From positions 186,001 through 250,000 of the forward strand of contig JADJVX010000018.1 in the NCBI GenBank assembly GCA_016710385.1: a stretch of 64,000 nt of DNA. The letters are read 5' to 3'. A program made the translations under genes and the position numbers. The stretch comes from Actinomycetales bacterium (GTDB taxonomy: Bacteria > Actinomycetota > Actinomycetes > Actinomycetales > Dermatophilaceae). A model generated the notes under the pieces. That model made no database searches. It worked only from the letters and a program-made list of their open reading frames with translations, and had not been told where the DNA came from. Below are positions 34,669 to 43,621 of this stretch, one piece after another. Position 1 is the first letter of the stretch. Each line of letters starts with the position of its first letter.

Positions 34669-35554
34669 GCCAGCGGCCGCGGTCGTTCCCGGAGGGGTCC
34701 TCACCCGGCGCGCTGCCGTGACGCCCTTCCAGGTGCACCTGGACGTCTTCGAGGGACCCTTCGACCTGCTGCTCGGGCTCATCTCCAAGCACAAGCTCGA
34801 CATCACCGAGATCGCTCTGGCCAAAGTCACCGACGAGTTCATTGCGCACATTCGCGCCGCCCAGGCCGGACCTGACGAGTGGGATCTCAGCCAGGCGTCC
34901 GAGTTTCTGCTCGTGGCCGCGACACTGCTGGACCTCAAGGCCGCCCGGTTGTTGCCCACCCATGGTCCGGAGGACGAGGAAGACCTCGCGCTCATCGAGG
35001 CGCGCGATCTGCTCTTCGCCCGGCTGCTGCAATACCGCGCCTTCAAGGACCTCGCGGCAACGTTCGCCGACCGAATGGCGACCTCGGGACGGCTCACTCC
35101 CCGGCAGGCGGGCCTGGAGCCGCGATTCGCGGCCCTGCTTCCCGAGCTCGTCATGGGCATCACCCCCGAGCAGTTGGCGATGATCGCCGCCCGCGCCATG
35201 GTCCCCAAACCGGTGCCGACGGTGGGCTTGGATCACCTGCACGCCCCCGTGGTGAGCGTGCGCGAGCAGGCGGCACTGCTCGTCGCCCGGCTGCGCGACA
35301 GTGGCAGCGCGTCCTTCCGGGCCTTGGTCGCCGACGCCGACTCCACCGTCGTCATCGTCGCCCGCTTCCTCGCGCTGCTGGAGCTATTCAAGGATCGTTC
35401 GATCTCATTTGAACAGCCAGAACCGTTGGGGGAGTTGATTGTTCGGTGGGTGGGCAGAGAGCAGCAGGGGACGCTCGACGGTGCCGAACCGGAATGGGTG
35501 ACCCACAGCGAGTGGGACGACGAGAACGACGAGAATGGGGACACCGATGAGTGA
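34652..35554 (+). CDS. scpA: segregation and condensation protein ScpA
   Basis: Kleisin subunit bridging SMC heads, 300 residues. The N-terminal helix block reads FQVHLDVFEGPFDLLLGLISKHKLDITEIAL, followed by SEFLLVAATLLDLKAARLLP. The C-terminal winged helix contains VVIVARFLALLELFKD. It overlaps the end of parA by 17 bases. GTG 34652 is one of several possible starts, and GTG 34721 would give a form starting close to the conserved block. Confidence 0.92.
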   Translation: MVQPPEPAAAVVPGGVLTRRAAVTPFQVHLDVFEGPFDLLLGLISKHKLDITEIALAKVTDEFIAHIRAAQAGPDEWDLSQASEFLLVAATLLDLKAARLLPTHGPEDEEDLALIEARDLLFARLLQYRAFKDLAATFADRMATSGRLTPRQAGLEPRFAALLPELVMGITPEQLAMIAARAMVPKPVPTVGLDHLHAPVVSVREQAALLVARLRDSGSASFRALVADADSTVVIVARFLALLELFKDRSISFEQPEPLGELIVRWVGREQQGTLDGAEPEWVTHSEWDDENDENGDTDE

Positions 35555-36155
35555 TGCGGCAATCGCCGTCGACAGTGGGCAGATGGCCTTCGACGTGCAC
35601 GCCTTCCCTGGGGGTATCCGGTCGGCGCTCGAGGCGGTGCTCATGGTCGTGGACGAACCGGTCACCGAGGTGGCCCTGGCGACCGCGCTCGAGGTGCCTG
35701 TTGAAGATGTGCGGGTGACCCTGGTCGACTTGGAAGCCGAGTATGAGCAGGCCCACCGTGGCTTCACGCTGCGTGCGATCGGCGGCGGCTGGCGGATGTA
35801 CAGCCGGGCCGCCCACGCTCCCGTCGTCGAACGCTTCCTCATGGAAGGCCAGCACGCCCGACTGACCCAGGCCGCACTGGAGACCCTCGCCGTCATCGCC
35901 TACAAGCAGCCGGTGTCGAGGTCGCGGGTCGGTGCGGTCCGCGGGGTCAACGTCGATGGGGTGGTGCGCACCTTGCTTTCACGGGGACTGATCCAGGAGG
36001 AAGGCGAGGGCGAGGGCGGAGCGATTCTCTACGGCACCACCGACTACTTCCTGCAGCGACTAGGGATCAACTCGCTCGACGAACTGCCACCGCTGGCGCC
36101 ATATCTGCCCGATGTCGACCTGCTCGACGAAATCGCCCAGGCAGGTCGGGCATGA
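35547..36155 (+). CDS. scpB: segregation and condensation protein ScpB
   Basis: Second non-SMC condensin subunit, 202 residues, with two winged helices. Family blocks are ALEAVLMVVDEPVTEVALATALEV, ARLTQAALETLAVIAYKQPVSRSRVGAVRGVNVDGVVRTLLSRGLI and YGTTDYFLQRLGINSLDELPPL. It overlaps scpA at its start and rluB at its end, both within ATGA-type junctions. Confidence 0.95.
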   Translation: MSDAAIAVDSGQMAFDVHAFPGGIRSALEAVLMVVDEPVTEVALATALEVPVEDVRVTLVDLEAEYEQAHRGFTLRAIGGGWRMYSRAAHAPVVERFLMEGQHARLTQAALETLAVIAYKQPVSRSRVGAVRGVNVDGVVRTLLSRGLIQEEGEGEGGAILYGTTDYFLQRLGINSLDELPPLAPYLPDVDLLDEIAQAGRA

Positions 36156-37078
36156 GCGGCTCGCAAGGTCGGGGTGGATCCAAGGGCAGCTCGGCGGGCG
36201 GACCGCAAGGTCGCGGGCGGCGATCCTCCGGCGCCCCGTCCGGCCGCTCGCCGTCGGCACGGTCGCAGCGATTCGCCGGCTCCACCAAACCGAGCCAGCC
36301 GACGGCCCTGCCGAAGGCTCGTCCGACCCAACCGGCCGTCGACGTGCACGATCCGGACGGCGTGCGATTGCAGAAGCTGCTGGCCGCGGCCGGGGTGGGC
36401 TCGCGGCGCACCTGCGAAAACCTCATCTCGGCCGGCCGGGTGACCGTCGACGGTCACCTCGTCACCGAGTTGGGCGTCCGGATCGACCCGCTACGCCAGA
36501 CGGTGCACGTCGACGGTGAGCGGGTCCAACTGGATGAGTCCCGCGTCTATCTCGCCTTCAACAAGCCGCTGGGCGTGGTGTCGACGATGAGTGACGAACT
36601 CGGCCGTCCGTCGATCAGCGACTTTCTCGGCAACCGGCAGGAGCGGCTCTTCCATGTCGGACGGCTCGATGCCGACACCGAGGGCCTGCTGCTGCTCACC
36701 AACGACGGTGACCTGGCCCACCGGCTGCAGCACCCGGCATACGGTGTGCTCAAGACCTACCTTGCCCAGGTGCCCGGACCGATACCACGTGACCTGGGCA
36801 AGCGGCTGCGTGAAGGGGTCGAACTCGACGACGGGCCGGTCGCCGTCGACTCCTTCAAGGTGGTCGACTCCGCACCCGGCAAGGCCCTTGTCGAGGTCAT
36901 CCTCCACGAGGGGCGCAAGCACGTCGTCCGCAGGCTCTTGGCCGAGGTGGGCCACCCGGTGCAGAGCCTGGTCCGCACCGACGTGGGCCCGATCCAGCTC
37001 GGGGATCTCAAGCCTGGCAAGACCCGGGCCCTGAATCGTCGCGAGATCGGTGCGCTCTACGCCGCCGCCGGCTTGTGA
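36152..37078 (+). CDS. rluB: ribosomal large-subunit pseudouridine synthase (RluB/RsuA family)
   Basis: Modifies uridine in 23S rRNA, 308 residues. The first 60 residues are a Gly/Ser/Arg-rich disordered tail. Then come an S4 RNA-binding domain (VRLQKLLAAAGVGSRRTCENLISAGRV) and the catalytic domain with Asp173 in GRLDADTEGLLLLTNDG. The later block is EVILHEGRKHVVRRLLAEVGHPV. Its position after scpB equals Rv1711. RluB rather than RluE/F specificity is by context only. Confidence 0.9.
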   Translation: MSGSQGRGGSKGSSAGGPQGRGRRSSGAPSGRSPSARSQRFAGSTKPSQPTALPKARPTQPAVDVHDPDGVRLQKLLAAAGVGSRRTCENLISAGRVTVDGHLVTELGVRIDPLRQTVHVDGERVQLDESRVYLAFNKPLGVVSTMSDELGRPSISDFLGNRQERLFHVGRLDADTEGLLLLTNDGDLAHRLQHPAYGVLKTYLAQVPGPIPRDLGKRLREGVELDDGPVAVDSFKVVDSAPGKALVEVILHEGRKHVVRRLLAEVGHPVQSLVRTDVGPIQLGDLKPGKTRALNRREIGALYAAAGL

Positions 37079-37126
37079 GCCCGGATCCGACCCCGGACCC
37101 GGGCTCGCGCAGCCGGCCTGCATCGC

Positions 37127-37132
37127 TACCCT
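37127..37132 (+). promoter_or_regulatory. -10 element for a leaderless tyrA transcript
   Basis: TACCCT ends six bases before the GTG at 37139, with no ribosome site between them. Confidence 0.42.
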
Positions 37133-37138
37133 GGGCGC

Positions 37139-38230
37139 GTGAGTAGGCGCGTACAGATCCGGGGCACCGGCCTCATCGGCACCAGTCTCGGGATCGCGCT
37201 GACCCGCAACGGGTATGCCGTGTCACTCGCCGATCCGTCGCCCACTGCCGAGCGCTTGGCTCGCGATCTGGGTGCCGGTGCATTGGCCCAGGACGTGACC
37301 GACCCACCCGAGCTCGTCGTCGTTGCCGCCCCGCCGGATGTCGCGGCGGGCGTCGTGGCACAGGCGCTGGCGGAGTGTCCCGACGCGGTCGTGACCGACG
37401 TCGCATCGGTCAAGGGTGCGGTGCTCGACGCGTTGATCGCGGTCGGCGCCCCGCTCGATCGCTACGTCGGCTCCCACCCCATGGCCGGGCGTGAACGCTC
37501 AGGGGCGGCGCACGCTCGCGGTGACCTCTTCGAAGGGCGGGCGTGGGTCGTGTCGCCCTCCTCGGCAAGCTCGGCGCATGCCATCACCCTCGTCGAAGAG
37601 ATCGCGCACGCTGCGGGCTCGGTGACCAGCCGGATGGACGCTGCCAGCCATGACGATGCGGTGGCGACCATTTCCCATCTCCCGCAGGTGGCGGCCAGCA
37701 TCGTTGCAGCTCAATTGCGCAACCTGGACGACCACGCCCTCGCCTTGGCGGGACAAGGTGTGCGCGATGTCACCCGGGTCGCGGCCAGCGACCCTCGATT
37801 GTGGACGCAGATCCTCGCGGGCAATGCCGGGGCCGTGGCGAAGGTGCTGCACAGCGTGATCGCCGATCTCGGCGAGGTCGCGGCGGCGCTGGAGGGGCTG
37901 TCGGCGCCCGAGCCTGGCGCCGACATCGGCAGCCTGGAGGTTGTCAGTCGCACCATCACCCACGGCAATGCCGGCCATGCGCGCATCCCGGGCAAGCACG
38001 GTGCCGCGCCGACGGCATACGAGAGTGTCACCGCGCTGGTGCCGGACACGCCGGGCGAACTCGCCCGGTTGCTGGCCGATGTCGGGGCCGCGGAGGTCAA
38101 CCTCGAGGATCTGCGCCTCGACCACGGTCTGGGGCAGCCGTTCGGGCTGGCCGAGATCCTCGTCGTGCCCGCGGCGGCCGAGCGATTGCGCGACGCCTTG
38201 CGGCTGCAGGGGTGGAGGGTGCTCGAGTGA
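37139..38230 (+). CDS. tyrA: prephenate dehydrogenase
   Basis: NAD-dependent step to tyrosine, 363 residues. Rossmann motif GTGLIGTSLG at residues 9-18. The substrate block SHPMAGRERSGAAHA and the helical domain MDAASHDDAVATISHLPQVAASIV are typical of the family. A C-terminal ACT domain (VTALVPDTPGELARLLADVG) suggests feedback control by an aromatic amino acid. The stop overlaps the cmk GTG. Confidence 0.93.
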   Translation: MSRRVQIRGTGLIGTSLGIALTRNGYAVSLADPSPTAERLARDLGAGALAQDVTDPPELVVVAAPPDVAAGVVAQALAECPDAVVTDVASVKGAVLDALIAVGAPLDRYVGSHPMAGRERSGAAHARGDLFEGRAWVVSPSSASSAHAITLVEEIAHAAGSVTSRMDAASHDDAVATISHLPQVAASIVAAQLRNLDDHALALAGQGVRDVTRVAASDPRLWTQILAGNAGAVAKVLHSVIADLGEVAAALEGLSAPEPGADIGSLEVVSRTITHGNAGHARIPGKHGAAPTAYESVTALVPDTPGELARLLADVGAAEVNLEDLRLDHGLGQPFGLAEILVVPAAAERLRDALRLQGWRVLE

Positions 38231-38976
38231 AACCGCATGCCAATCCTCAGCACAGCCCTGAACTGACGGTTGCCGAGGCGCCCTTCACCGGGACCGTCGT
38301 CGCGATCGACGGGCCCTCCGGATCGGGCAAGTCCAGTGTCTCCCGAGCCGTCGCGCGCGCGCTCGACGCGGCATATCTGGACACCGGAGCGATGTACCGG
38401 GCGCTCACCTGGTCCTGCCTGCGCGACGGTGTCGACCTGGCCAATCACGAGGCCGTCGCCGAGCAGGCACGCACGGTCTCGGTGACGATGGTCATGGACC
38501 CGCGCCGCCCGAGCGTGCGGGTGGACGGCATCGATCTCTCGCGGGCCATCCGGGAGGACCGGGTCACCTCCGTGGTGTCCGTGGTTGCGACCAATCTCGC
38601 CGTGCGCGCCGAGTTGCGCCGTCGGCAGCGGCTGCTCATCGCCGAGGGGCTCGAGCAACGTGGAACTTGCGTCGCCGAAGGTCGGGACATCACGACGGTT
38701 GTGGCACCCGATGCGGCGGTGCGGATCCTGCTCACCGCCAGCGAGGCTGCCCGATTGGCCCGCCGCGCCACGCAGAATCTCGGTCAGGCGGATGAAGCGT
38801 CCGTCGCTGCCACCCGCAGTCAGGTCGTCGATCGCGACCGGCTCGATTCGACGGTGTCGCAGTTCACGACGGCGTCCGACGGGGTCGTGCGCCTCGACAC
38901 CAGCGACCTGAGCTTTGACGAGTCGGTTGCGGCCGTGCTGGCCGTCGTGTCCGAGGTGGTGGGTCGTGCCGGGTGA
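38227..38976 (+). CDS. cmk: cytidylate kinase
   Basis: Phosphorylates CMP and dCMP, 249 residues including about 20 extra at the N-terminus. The P-loop is IDGPSGSGKSSVSRAVA (near residues 27-40), followed by YLDTGAMYRALTW and CVAEGRDITTVVAPDAAVRILLTAS. GTG 38227 overlaps the tyrA stop. It forms part of rluB-tyrA-cmk-plsC-der, a common actinobacterial order. Confidence 0.95.
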   Translation: MKPHANPQHSPELTVAEAPFTGTVVAIDGPSGSGKSSVSRAVARALDAAYLDTGAMYRALTWSCLRDGVDLANHEAVAEQARTVSVTMVMDPRRPSVRVDGIDLSRAIREDRVTSVVSVVATNLAVRAELRRRQRLLIAEGLEQRGTCVAEGRDITTVVAPDAAVRILLTASEAARLARRATQNLGQADEASVAATRSQVVDRDRLDSTVSQFTTASDGVVRLDTSDLSFDESVAAVLAVVSEVVGRAG

Positions 38977-39664
38977 TCGCCTGGTGCTGTCCCCGACCTG
39001 GCGTCCGCGGATCGGGCAGGTGATCGGGCACGGTCTGCTGCGGCCGGCATACCGGCTGACCGTCCAGGGCGCAGCCCTGGTGCCGCCCCGCGGTCCCGTC
39101 ATCCTCGTGTCCAATCACACCGGTTTCCTCGACGGGCCGTTCGTCTTCACGGTGTCACCCCGCCCGGTGCACTTCCTGGTCAAGCAGGAGACCTTCTCCG
39201 GGCCGTTCGGGGTGGTGCTTCGGGGCGTCGGACAGATCCCGGTGGACCGCACCGTCGGGGACCGCACGGCCCTCGGGCGGGCCCGCACCGTGCTCGGCGC
39301 CGGGGGAGTGGTCGGCCTCTTCCCTGAAGGAACTCGCGGTCGGGGTGATGTCTCGGAGGTCCACCAGGGGGCAACCTGGCTGGCCCTGGCGACCGGCGCA
39401 CCGATCGTCCCCGTCGCCTGCCTCGGGACCCGGTATGCCGGCCAGGGCCGCAACACCCTCCCGCGGCCGGGCAGCCGCCTGGTGGCGGTGTTCGGCGCCC
39501 CACTGCTCCTTGCCGCCGACCGGACGCTGCCTGGCCGGGAGCGCATGCGTCGGGCCACCGAGACCCTGCGAATCGCACTGGCCCAACACGTCCAGGCAGC
39601 CGCAGAGGCGACGGGGCTGGAGCTGCCGGATGCCCTCGCCCCGGCCGGGGCGGACGCCGGGTAG
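38966..39664 (+). CDS. plsC: 1-acyl-sn-glycerol-3-phosphate acyltransferase (PlsC family)
   Basis: LPLAT-family membrane-associated acyltransferase, 232 residues. The catalytic HxxxxD is SNHTGFLDGP (His51, Asp56) and the phosphate-binding motif is FPEGTRGRGD (119-124). GTG 38966 overlaps the end of cmk. Phospholipid synthesis is the default role, and the acceptor is not proven. Confidence 0.9.
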   Translation: MPGDRLVLSPTWRPRIGQVIGHGLLRPAYRLTVQGAALVPPRGPVILVSNHTGFLDGPFVFTVSPRPVHFLVKQETFSGPFGVVLRGVGQIPVDRTVGDRTALGRARTVLGAGGVVGLFPEGTRGRGDVSEVHQGATWLALATGAPIVPVACLGTRYAGQGRNTLPRPGSRLVAVFGAPLLLAADRTLPGRERMRRATETLRIALAQHVQAAAEATGLELPDALAPAGADAG

Positions 39665-39680
39665 TCATCTCTCGTGGACA

Positions 39681-41240
39681 ATGGGGCGGGTGACTAACCA
39701 GAAGCTGCCCTCGACGGCGGATCAGACGTTCGATGCAGCCGCCGGCGCCCACGTCCCCGACACTCCGATGACGGTTCATCAGACACCCGTGGACGAGGGT
39801 GTGGACGACGCGGCGGTGGAGCGTGCGCTGCGCGCCGGCCTGGAGCAGTTCGACCTTGATGAGTCCGACCTGGCCCTGCTGTCGGATGACAGCCGCAGCC
39901 TCGACAGCGACGCCGAGCACGGCCCGTTGCCGGTCGTGGCCGTGGTCGGTCGGCCTAACGTCGGCAAGTCGACTCTTGTCAACCGGATCCTGGGGCGCCG
40001 CGAGGCGGTGGTCGAGGACGTTCCCGGGGTGACCCGCGACCGGGTCGCCTACGACGCCGAGTGGGCCGGTCGCCGTTTCACGCTCGTCGACACCGGCGGG
40101 TGGGAGATCGACGCCTCTGGCATCCACCTTCGGGTCGCCGAGCAGGCCGAGATCGCGGTCGAGCTCGCTGATGTCGTCATGTTCGTCGTGGACGCGACCG
40201 TAGGGGCGACCGACACCGACGAGGGTGTGGTCAAGTTGTTGCGGCGCTCGGGGCGCCCGGTCGTGCTCGTCGCCAACAAGGTCGATGACCAGCGGTTCGA
40301 GGCCGACGCGACAACCCTGTGGGGGCTCGGCCTCGGCCAGCCTTGGCCGGTGTCGGCCCTGCATGGCCGCGGCAGCGGCGACGTCCTCGATGCCGTGTTG
40401 GAGGTGCTCCCGACCGTCTCGCAGGTAGGCGGTGCCTACGCCCGGGGTGGCCCCCGCCGGGTGGCGCTCATCGGGCGGCCGAATGTCGGCAAGTCGTCCT
40501 TGCTCAACAAACTCATCGGGCACGAGCGGGTCGTCGTCGACGACGTTGCCGGCACGACCCGGGACCCCGTCGACGAGTTGGTCGAGCTCGCCGGCAAGAC
40601 CTGGCGGTTCGTCGACACTGCGGGCATCCGCCGTCGCGTGCACCAGACCCGCGGGGCCGACTTCTACGCCTCGCTGCGCACCCAGACCGCGCTGGAGAAG
40701 GCCGAGGTCGCGGTCGTCCTCATCGATGCTGGGTCGGAGCTCACCGAGCAGGACATCCGGGTCGTCCAGCAGGTCATCGACGCGGGCCGGGCCCTGGTCA
40801 TCGCGTTCAACAAGTGGGACGTCGTCGACGAGGACCGGCGCTACTACCTCCAACGTGAGATCGACAAGGACTTGGTCCAGGTGCCCTGGGCTCCACGGGT
40901 CAACATCTCGGCCCGTACCGGACGTCACCTCGACCGTCTCGTCCCAGCGCTGGAGACCGCCCTGGAGTCCTGGGACACCCGTATCCCCACGGCTAAGCTC
41001 AATGCCTTCCTCGGCGAGATCGTCGCCGCGTCGCCCCATCCCGTGCGCGGCGGCAAGCAGCCGCGCATCCTGTTCGCCACCCAGGCATCCGCGCGTCCGC
41101 CGCGGTTCGTCCTCTTCGCCAGCGGCTTCATCGAGGCCGGCTACCGGCGGTTCATCGAGCGCAAGCTGCGCGAGCGGTTCGGTTTCGAGGGCACACCGGT
41201 CGAGGTGAGTGTCCGAGTCCGCGAGAAGCGCAAGCGGTAG
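39681..41240 (+). CDS. der: ribosome biogenesis GTPase Der (EngA)
   Basis: Double-GTPase needed for 50S assembly, about 519 residues. The first G domain is GRPNVGKSTLVNRI (residues 90-103) with DTGGWE and NKVDD. The second is GRPNVGKSSLLNKLIG near 270 with DTAGIRRR and NKWDVVD. The C-terminal KH-like domain ends KLRERFGFEGTPVEV. An acidic N-terminal extension of about 85 residues is absent from E. coli Der. The start is uncertain between ATG 39681 and GTG 39690. Confidence 0.95.
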   Translation: MGRVTNQKLPSTADQTFDAAAGAHVPDTPMTVHQTPVDEGVDDAAVERALRAGLEQFDLDESDLALLSDDSRSLDSDAEHGPLPVVAVVGRPNVGKSTLVNRILGRREAVVEDVPGVTRDRVAYDAEWAGRRFTLVDTGGWEIDASGIHLRVAEQAEIAVELADVVMFVVDATVGATDTDEGVVKLLRRSGRPVVLVANKVDDQRFEADATTLWGLGLGQPWPVSALHGRGSGDVLDAVLEVLPTVSQVGGAYARGGPRRVALIGRPNVGKSSLLNKLIGHERVVVDDVAGTTRDPVDELVELAGKTWRFVDTAGIRRRVHQTRGADFYASLRTQTALEKAEVAVVLIDAGSELTEQDIRVVQQVIDAGRALVIAFNKWDVVDEDRRYYLQREIDKDLVQVPWAPRVNISARTGRHLDRLVPALETALESWDTRIPTAKLNAFLGEIVAASPHPVRGGKQPRILFATQASARPPRFVLFASGFIEAGYRRFIERKLRERFGFEGTPVEVSVRVREKRKR

Positions 41241-41253
41241 GACGGCGGCGGGA

Positions 41254-41294
41254 GCACGGCATACCCCGCGATTTCGGGCCCTGGTATGCCGTGC
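41254..41294. terminator. stem-loop made of two facing copies of the iterated word, after der
   Basis: GCACGGCATACC (41254-41265) and GGTATGCCGTGC (41283-41294) form a perfect 12-bp stem with a 17-base loop that can itself pair CCCG with CGGG. It begins 14 bases after the der stop and stands before the tRNA gene. A terminator role is inferred from position. Confidence 0.72.
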
Positions 41295-41351
41295 GATAAG
41301 GTTTCGTTCGCTCTCGCGGGCTGGGTCCGGCCCGGTCCTGGGGGGCAGCCA

Positions 41352-41425
<74 letters not shown>

Positions 41426-41600
41426 CCGAAGCAGATGGGCCGTCTGAGAGCCCTGCGGCTGATGAGGCTCATTCGGTCGGGGACGTTGCGACCTTGGGCG
41501 CCACCAGACCTGTTCGCTGGTCTGCACACCCGGCCAGATCGCCCTGAGTTCCAGCCAATGTCGGACGACCCGCCTCCGGGTGATGGTCGTCTCACAGGGT

Positions 41601-41606
41601 TAGAGT
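41601..41606 (+). promoter_or_regulatory. -10 element for a leaderless phosphatidyltransferase transcript
   Basis: TAGAGT ends six bases before the GTG at 41613. The 175 bases between the tRNA and this box hold no other recognisable feature. Confidence 0.42.
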
Positions 41607-41612
41607 TGCCGC

Positions 41613-42230
41613 GTGTCGGAGGCGAAGGAGCGCGTGCGCGGCGCGAGCAGCGGGGGAGGCGAGGTCTCCCACCGCATCGTCACCATTCCGAACCTGCTGT
41701 CCTTCTTGCGCATCCTCGGCGTGCCGGTCTTCCTCATGCTCATCCTGCGCGAACACGACGGCTGGGCCATCACGGTGTTGGCGTTGGCAGGCTTCACCGA
41801 CTACCTCGACGGCAAGATCGCCCGCACGTTCAACCTCGAATCCCGACTCGGTCAGCTGCTGGACCCGGTGGCAGACCGGCTCTACATCGTCAGCACAGTG
41901 CTGGGCTTGGCCTGGCGCGACATCATTCCGTGGTGGCTGGTCCTGGCCTTGGCCGCGCGCGAACTCGTCATGGCCGGCTTCCTGCTGGCGCTCAAACGCA
42001 TCGGCATCATCGGCCTTCCGGTCCACTTCCTCGGCAAGGCGGCGACCTTCAACCTGCTCTATGCCTTCCCGGTGTTGCTGCTCGCGCAAGGCGACAGCAC
42101 AGTCGCACACTGGGCGTTGCCGATCGGCTGGGCGTTCGCCTGGTGGGGGATCGTCCTCTACTGGATCGCGGCAGTCCTGTATGCCGCGCAAGCGATCGGC
42201 CTGCTGCGGCGCAGACGAGCCCACGCATGA
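41613..42230 (+). CDS. CDP-alcohol phosphatidyltransferase (PgsA2 type)
   Basis: Membrane enzyme, 205 residues. The signature is complete: D63xxD66G67xxA70R71, eight residues, G80, three residues, D84, three residues, D88. It is a separate paralogue of the PI synthase at 4997. Position before DUF881 genes and gcvH equals Rv1822 (PgsA2), so phosphatidylglycerophosphate or cardiolipin synthesis is likely, by inference. The stop overlaps the next ATG. Confidence 0.87.
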   Translation: MSEAKERVRGASSGGGEVSHRIVTIPNLLSFLRILGVPVFLMLILREHDGWAITVLALAGFTDYLDGKIARTFNLESRLGQLLDPVADRLYIVSTVLGLAWRDIIPWWLVLALAARELVMAGFLLALKRIGIIGLPVHFLGKAATFNLLYAFPVLLLAQGDSTVAHWALPIGWAFAWWGIVLYWIAAVLYAAQAIGLLRRRRAHA

Positions 42231-43249
42231 CCGCGACACCCCGCCCCGACGCATCCATGAGCCTCATCACCGAGCTCATGGAGCGGCCGCTCGAGCCCAG
42301 CTACGCCGCGGCGGCCCACCGTCGGGTCGACGCCGGTCTGCCTCCCGCGACGTCCACCCGGAGCGTCACGGTCGTGGTCATGGCGGTGCTCGTCGGGTTT
42401 GCCCTCGCCATCGCCGCACTGAGCCTGCGATCCACCTCTTCCGTGGTTGGCCGGGCCCGCGCCCAACTCATCGACCAGATCAATGGACGCCAAGGCGTCG
42501 GAGACCAACTTGCTGGTCGCATCCAGGCTTTGGAGACGGAAATTGCGGCGATCCGGGCCTCGGCGTTGGCGCCGTCTGGCCAGTCGGCGCTGCTTGCCGA
42601 GCTCAAACGACTCCAAGTCGCGGCGGGAAGCGTGCCGGTCACTGGCCCCGGACTGCTCGTGAGCCTCGACGATGCCGCTGCCCCCAATGGCAGCAATGCC
42701 GACCCCCGAGCCAACAGCGGGTTCGGTGACGGCCGGGTGACGGCAACGGACCTGCAGGTCGTCACCAACGGACTGTGGGCTGCCGGCGCAGAGGCGATCA
42801 GCATCAACGGCCAGCGGCTGACCACCCATTCGGCGATCCGCTTTGCCGGACAGGCCATCCTCGTCGACTTCCGGGCCTTGGCCCGGCCCTATGTCGTCAC
42901 AGCCATCGGCGACACCACGGCAATGCAGGGCGCCTTCGGTGCATCGACGGTCGGCAGTTACGTCAAGGCGCTGACCGACAACTACGGCATCCCGGTCACC
43001 ATCGAAGGCAGCGGGTCGCTCACCTGCCCGGCCAGTTCGGTTCCGGTGCTGCGGTATGCCGAGCCGTTGGCACCTGGTGCGTCCGCACCGGCCACCAGCG
43101 TCCCAACCAGCACGGCAAAGCCGAGCCCCACGTCGGGGACCAAGAAGACGACGGGCACGACCAGCAAGACCACGACAGCGACGCCTAAGACCTCGACCGG
43201 CCCCGCCCCGTCAGGCGGCCCAGCCCGAGCAGGGGCGATCGGCCCATGA
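42227..43249 (+). CDS. DUF881 membrane-anchored protein, first copy
   Basis: 340 residues. One helix near 45-65 (VTVVVMAVLVGFALAIAAL) is followed by a coiled-coil (RIQALETEIAAIRA), the DUF881 domain (VTGPGLLVSLDDAAAPN, then GLWAAGAEAISINGQRLTTHSAIRFAGQAILVD) and a long Pro/Ser/Thr/Lys tail. The pair of DUF881 genes around a small basic protein is the Rv1823-Rv1825 arrangement. Function is unknown, though related actinobacterial proteins have been linked to the cell envelope. Confidence 0.85.
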   Translation: MTATPRPDASMSLITELMERPLEPSYAAAAHRRVDAGLPPATSTRSVTVVVMAVLVGFALAIAALSLRSTSSVVGRARAQLIDQINGRQGVGDQLAGRIQALETEIAAIRASALAPSGQSALLAELKRLQVAAGSVPVTGPGLLVSLDDAAAPNGSNADPRANSGFGDGRVTATDLQVVTNGLWAAGAEAISINGQRLTTHSAIRFAGQAILVDFRALARPYVVTAIGDTTAMQGAFGASTVGSYVKALTDNYGIPVTIEGSGSLTCPASSVPVLRYAEPLAPGASAPATSVPTSTAKPSPTSGTKKTTGTTSKTTTATPKTSTGPAPSGGPARAGAIGP

Positions 43250-43265
43250 CCCTCAAGGAGCACGC

Positions 43266-43598
43266 ATGATTCCGGCACTTGGCCTGCTTGTCGGGGTCGT
43301 CATCGGGTTGCTGCTGCATCCCACGGTGCCCTTGTGGCTGCAGCCCTACTTGCCGATCGCCGTCATCGCAGCCCTGGATGCCGTCTTCGGCGGCGTGCGT
43401 GCCGTGCTCGACGGCTTCTTCAACGACAAGGTCTTCGTTGTCTCGTTCCTGTCCAACGTCCTCGTGGCCGCGTTCATCGTCTTTCTCGGCGATCAACTAG
43501 GCGTCGGATCGCAGCTGTCCACCGGAGTCGTCGTCGTGCTCGGGATCCGGATCTTCTCCAACGTCGCCGCTATCCGCCGACACCTGTTCAAGGCATGA
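43266..43598 (+). CDS. sbp: small basic protein (DUF1290/Sbp family)
   Basis: A 110-residue membrane protein with three hydrophobic helices (IPALGLLVGVVIGLLL, YLPIAVIAALDAVFGGVRA and VVSFLSNVLVAAFIVFLGDQLGV) and the family ending VVVLGIRIFSNVAAIRRHLF. AAGGAG precedes the ATG. It lies between two DUF881 genes, as Rv1824 does. Confidence 0.88.
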   Translation: MIPALGLLVGVVIGLLLHPTVPLWLQPYLPIAVIAALDAVFGGVRAVLDGFFNDKVFVVSFLSNVLVAAFIVFLGDQLGVGSQLSTGVVVVLGIRIFSNVAAIRRHLFKA

Positions 43599-43621
43599 CC
43601 GGGGTCGGGAAGGGAGACGAC

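Noticed and set aside
39345..39680. Extended N-termini of Der and other proteins into the preceding gene
   Set aside because: The extra residues overlap conserved coding of the upstream gene and are of no family character; starts with ribosome sites or -10 boxes were used instead.
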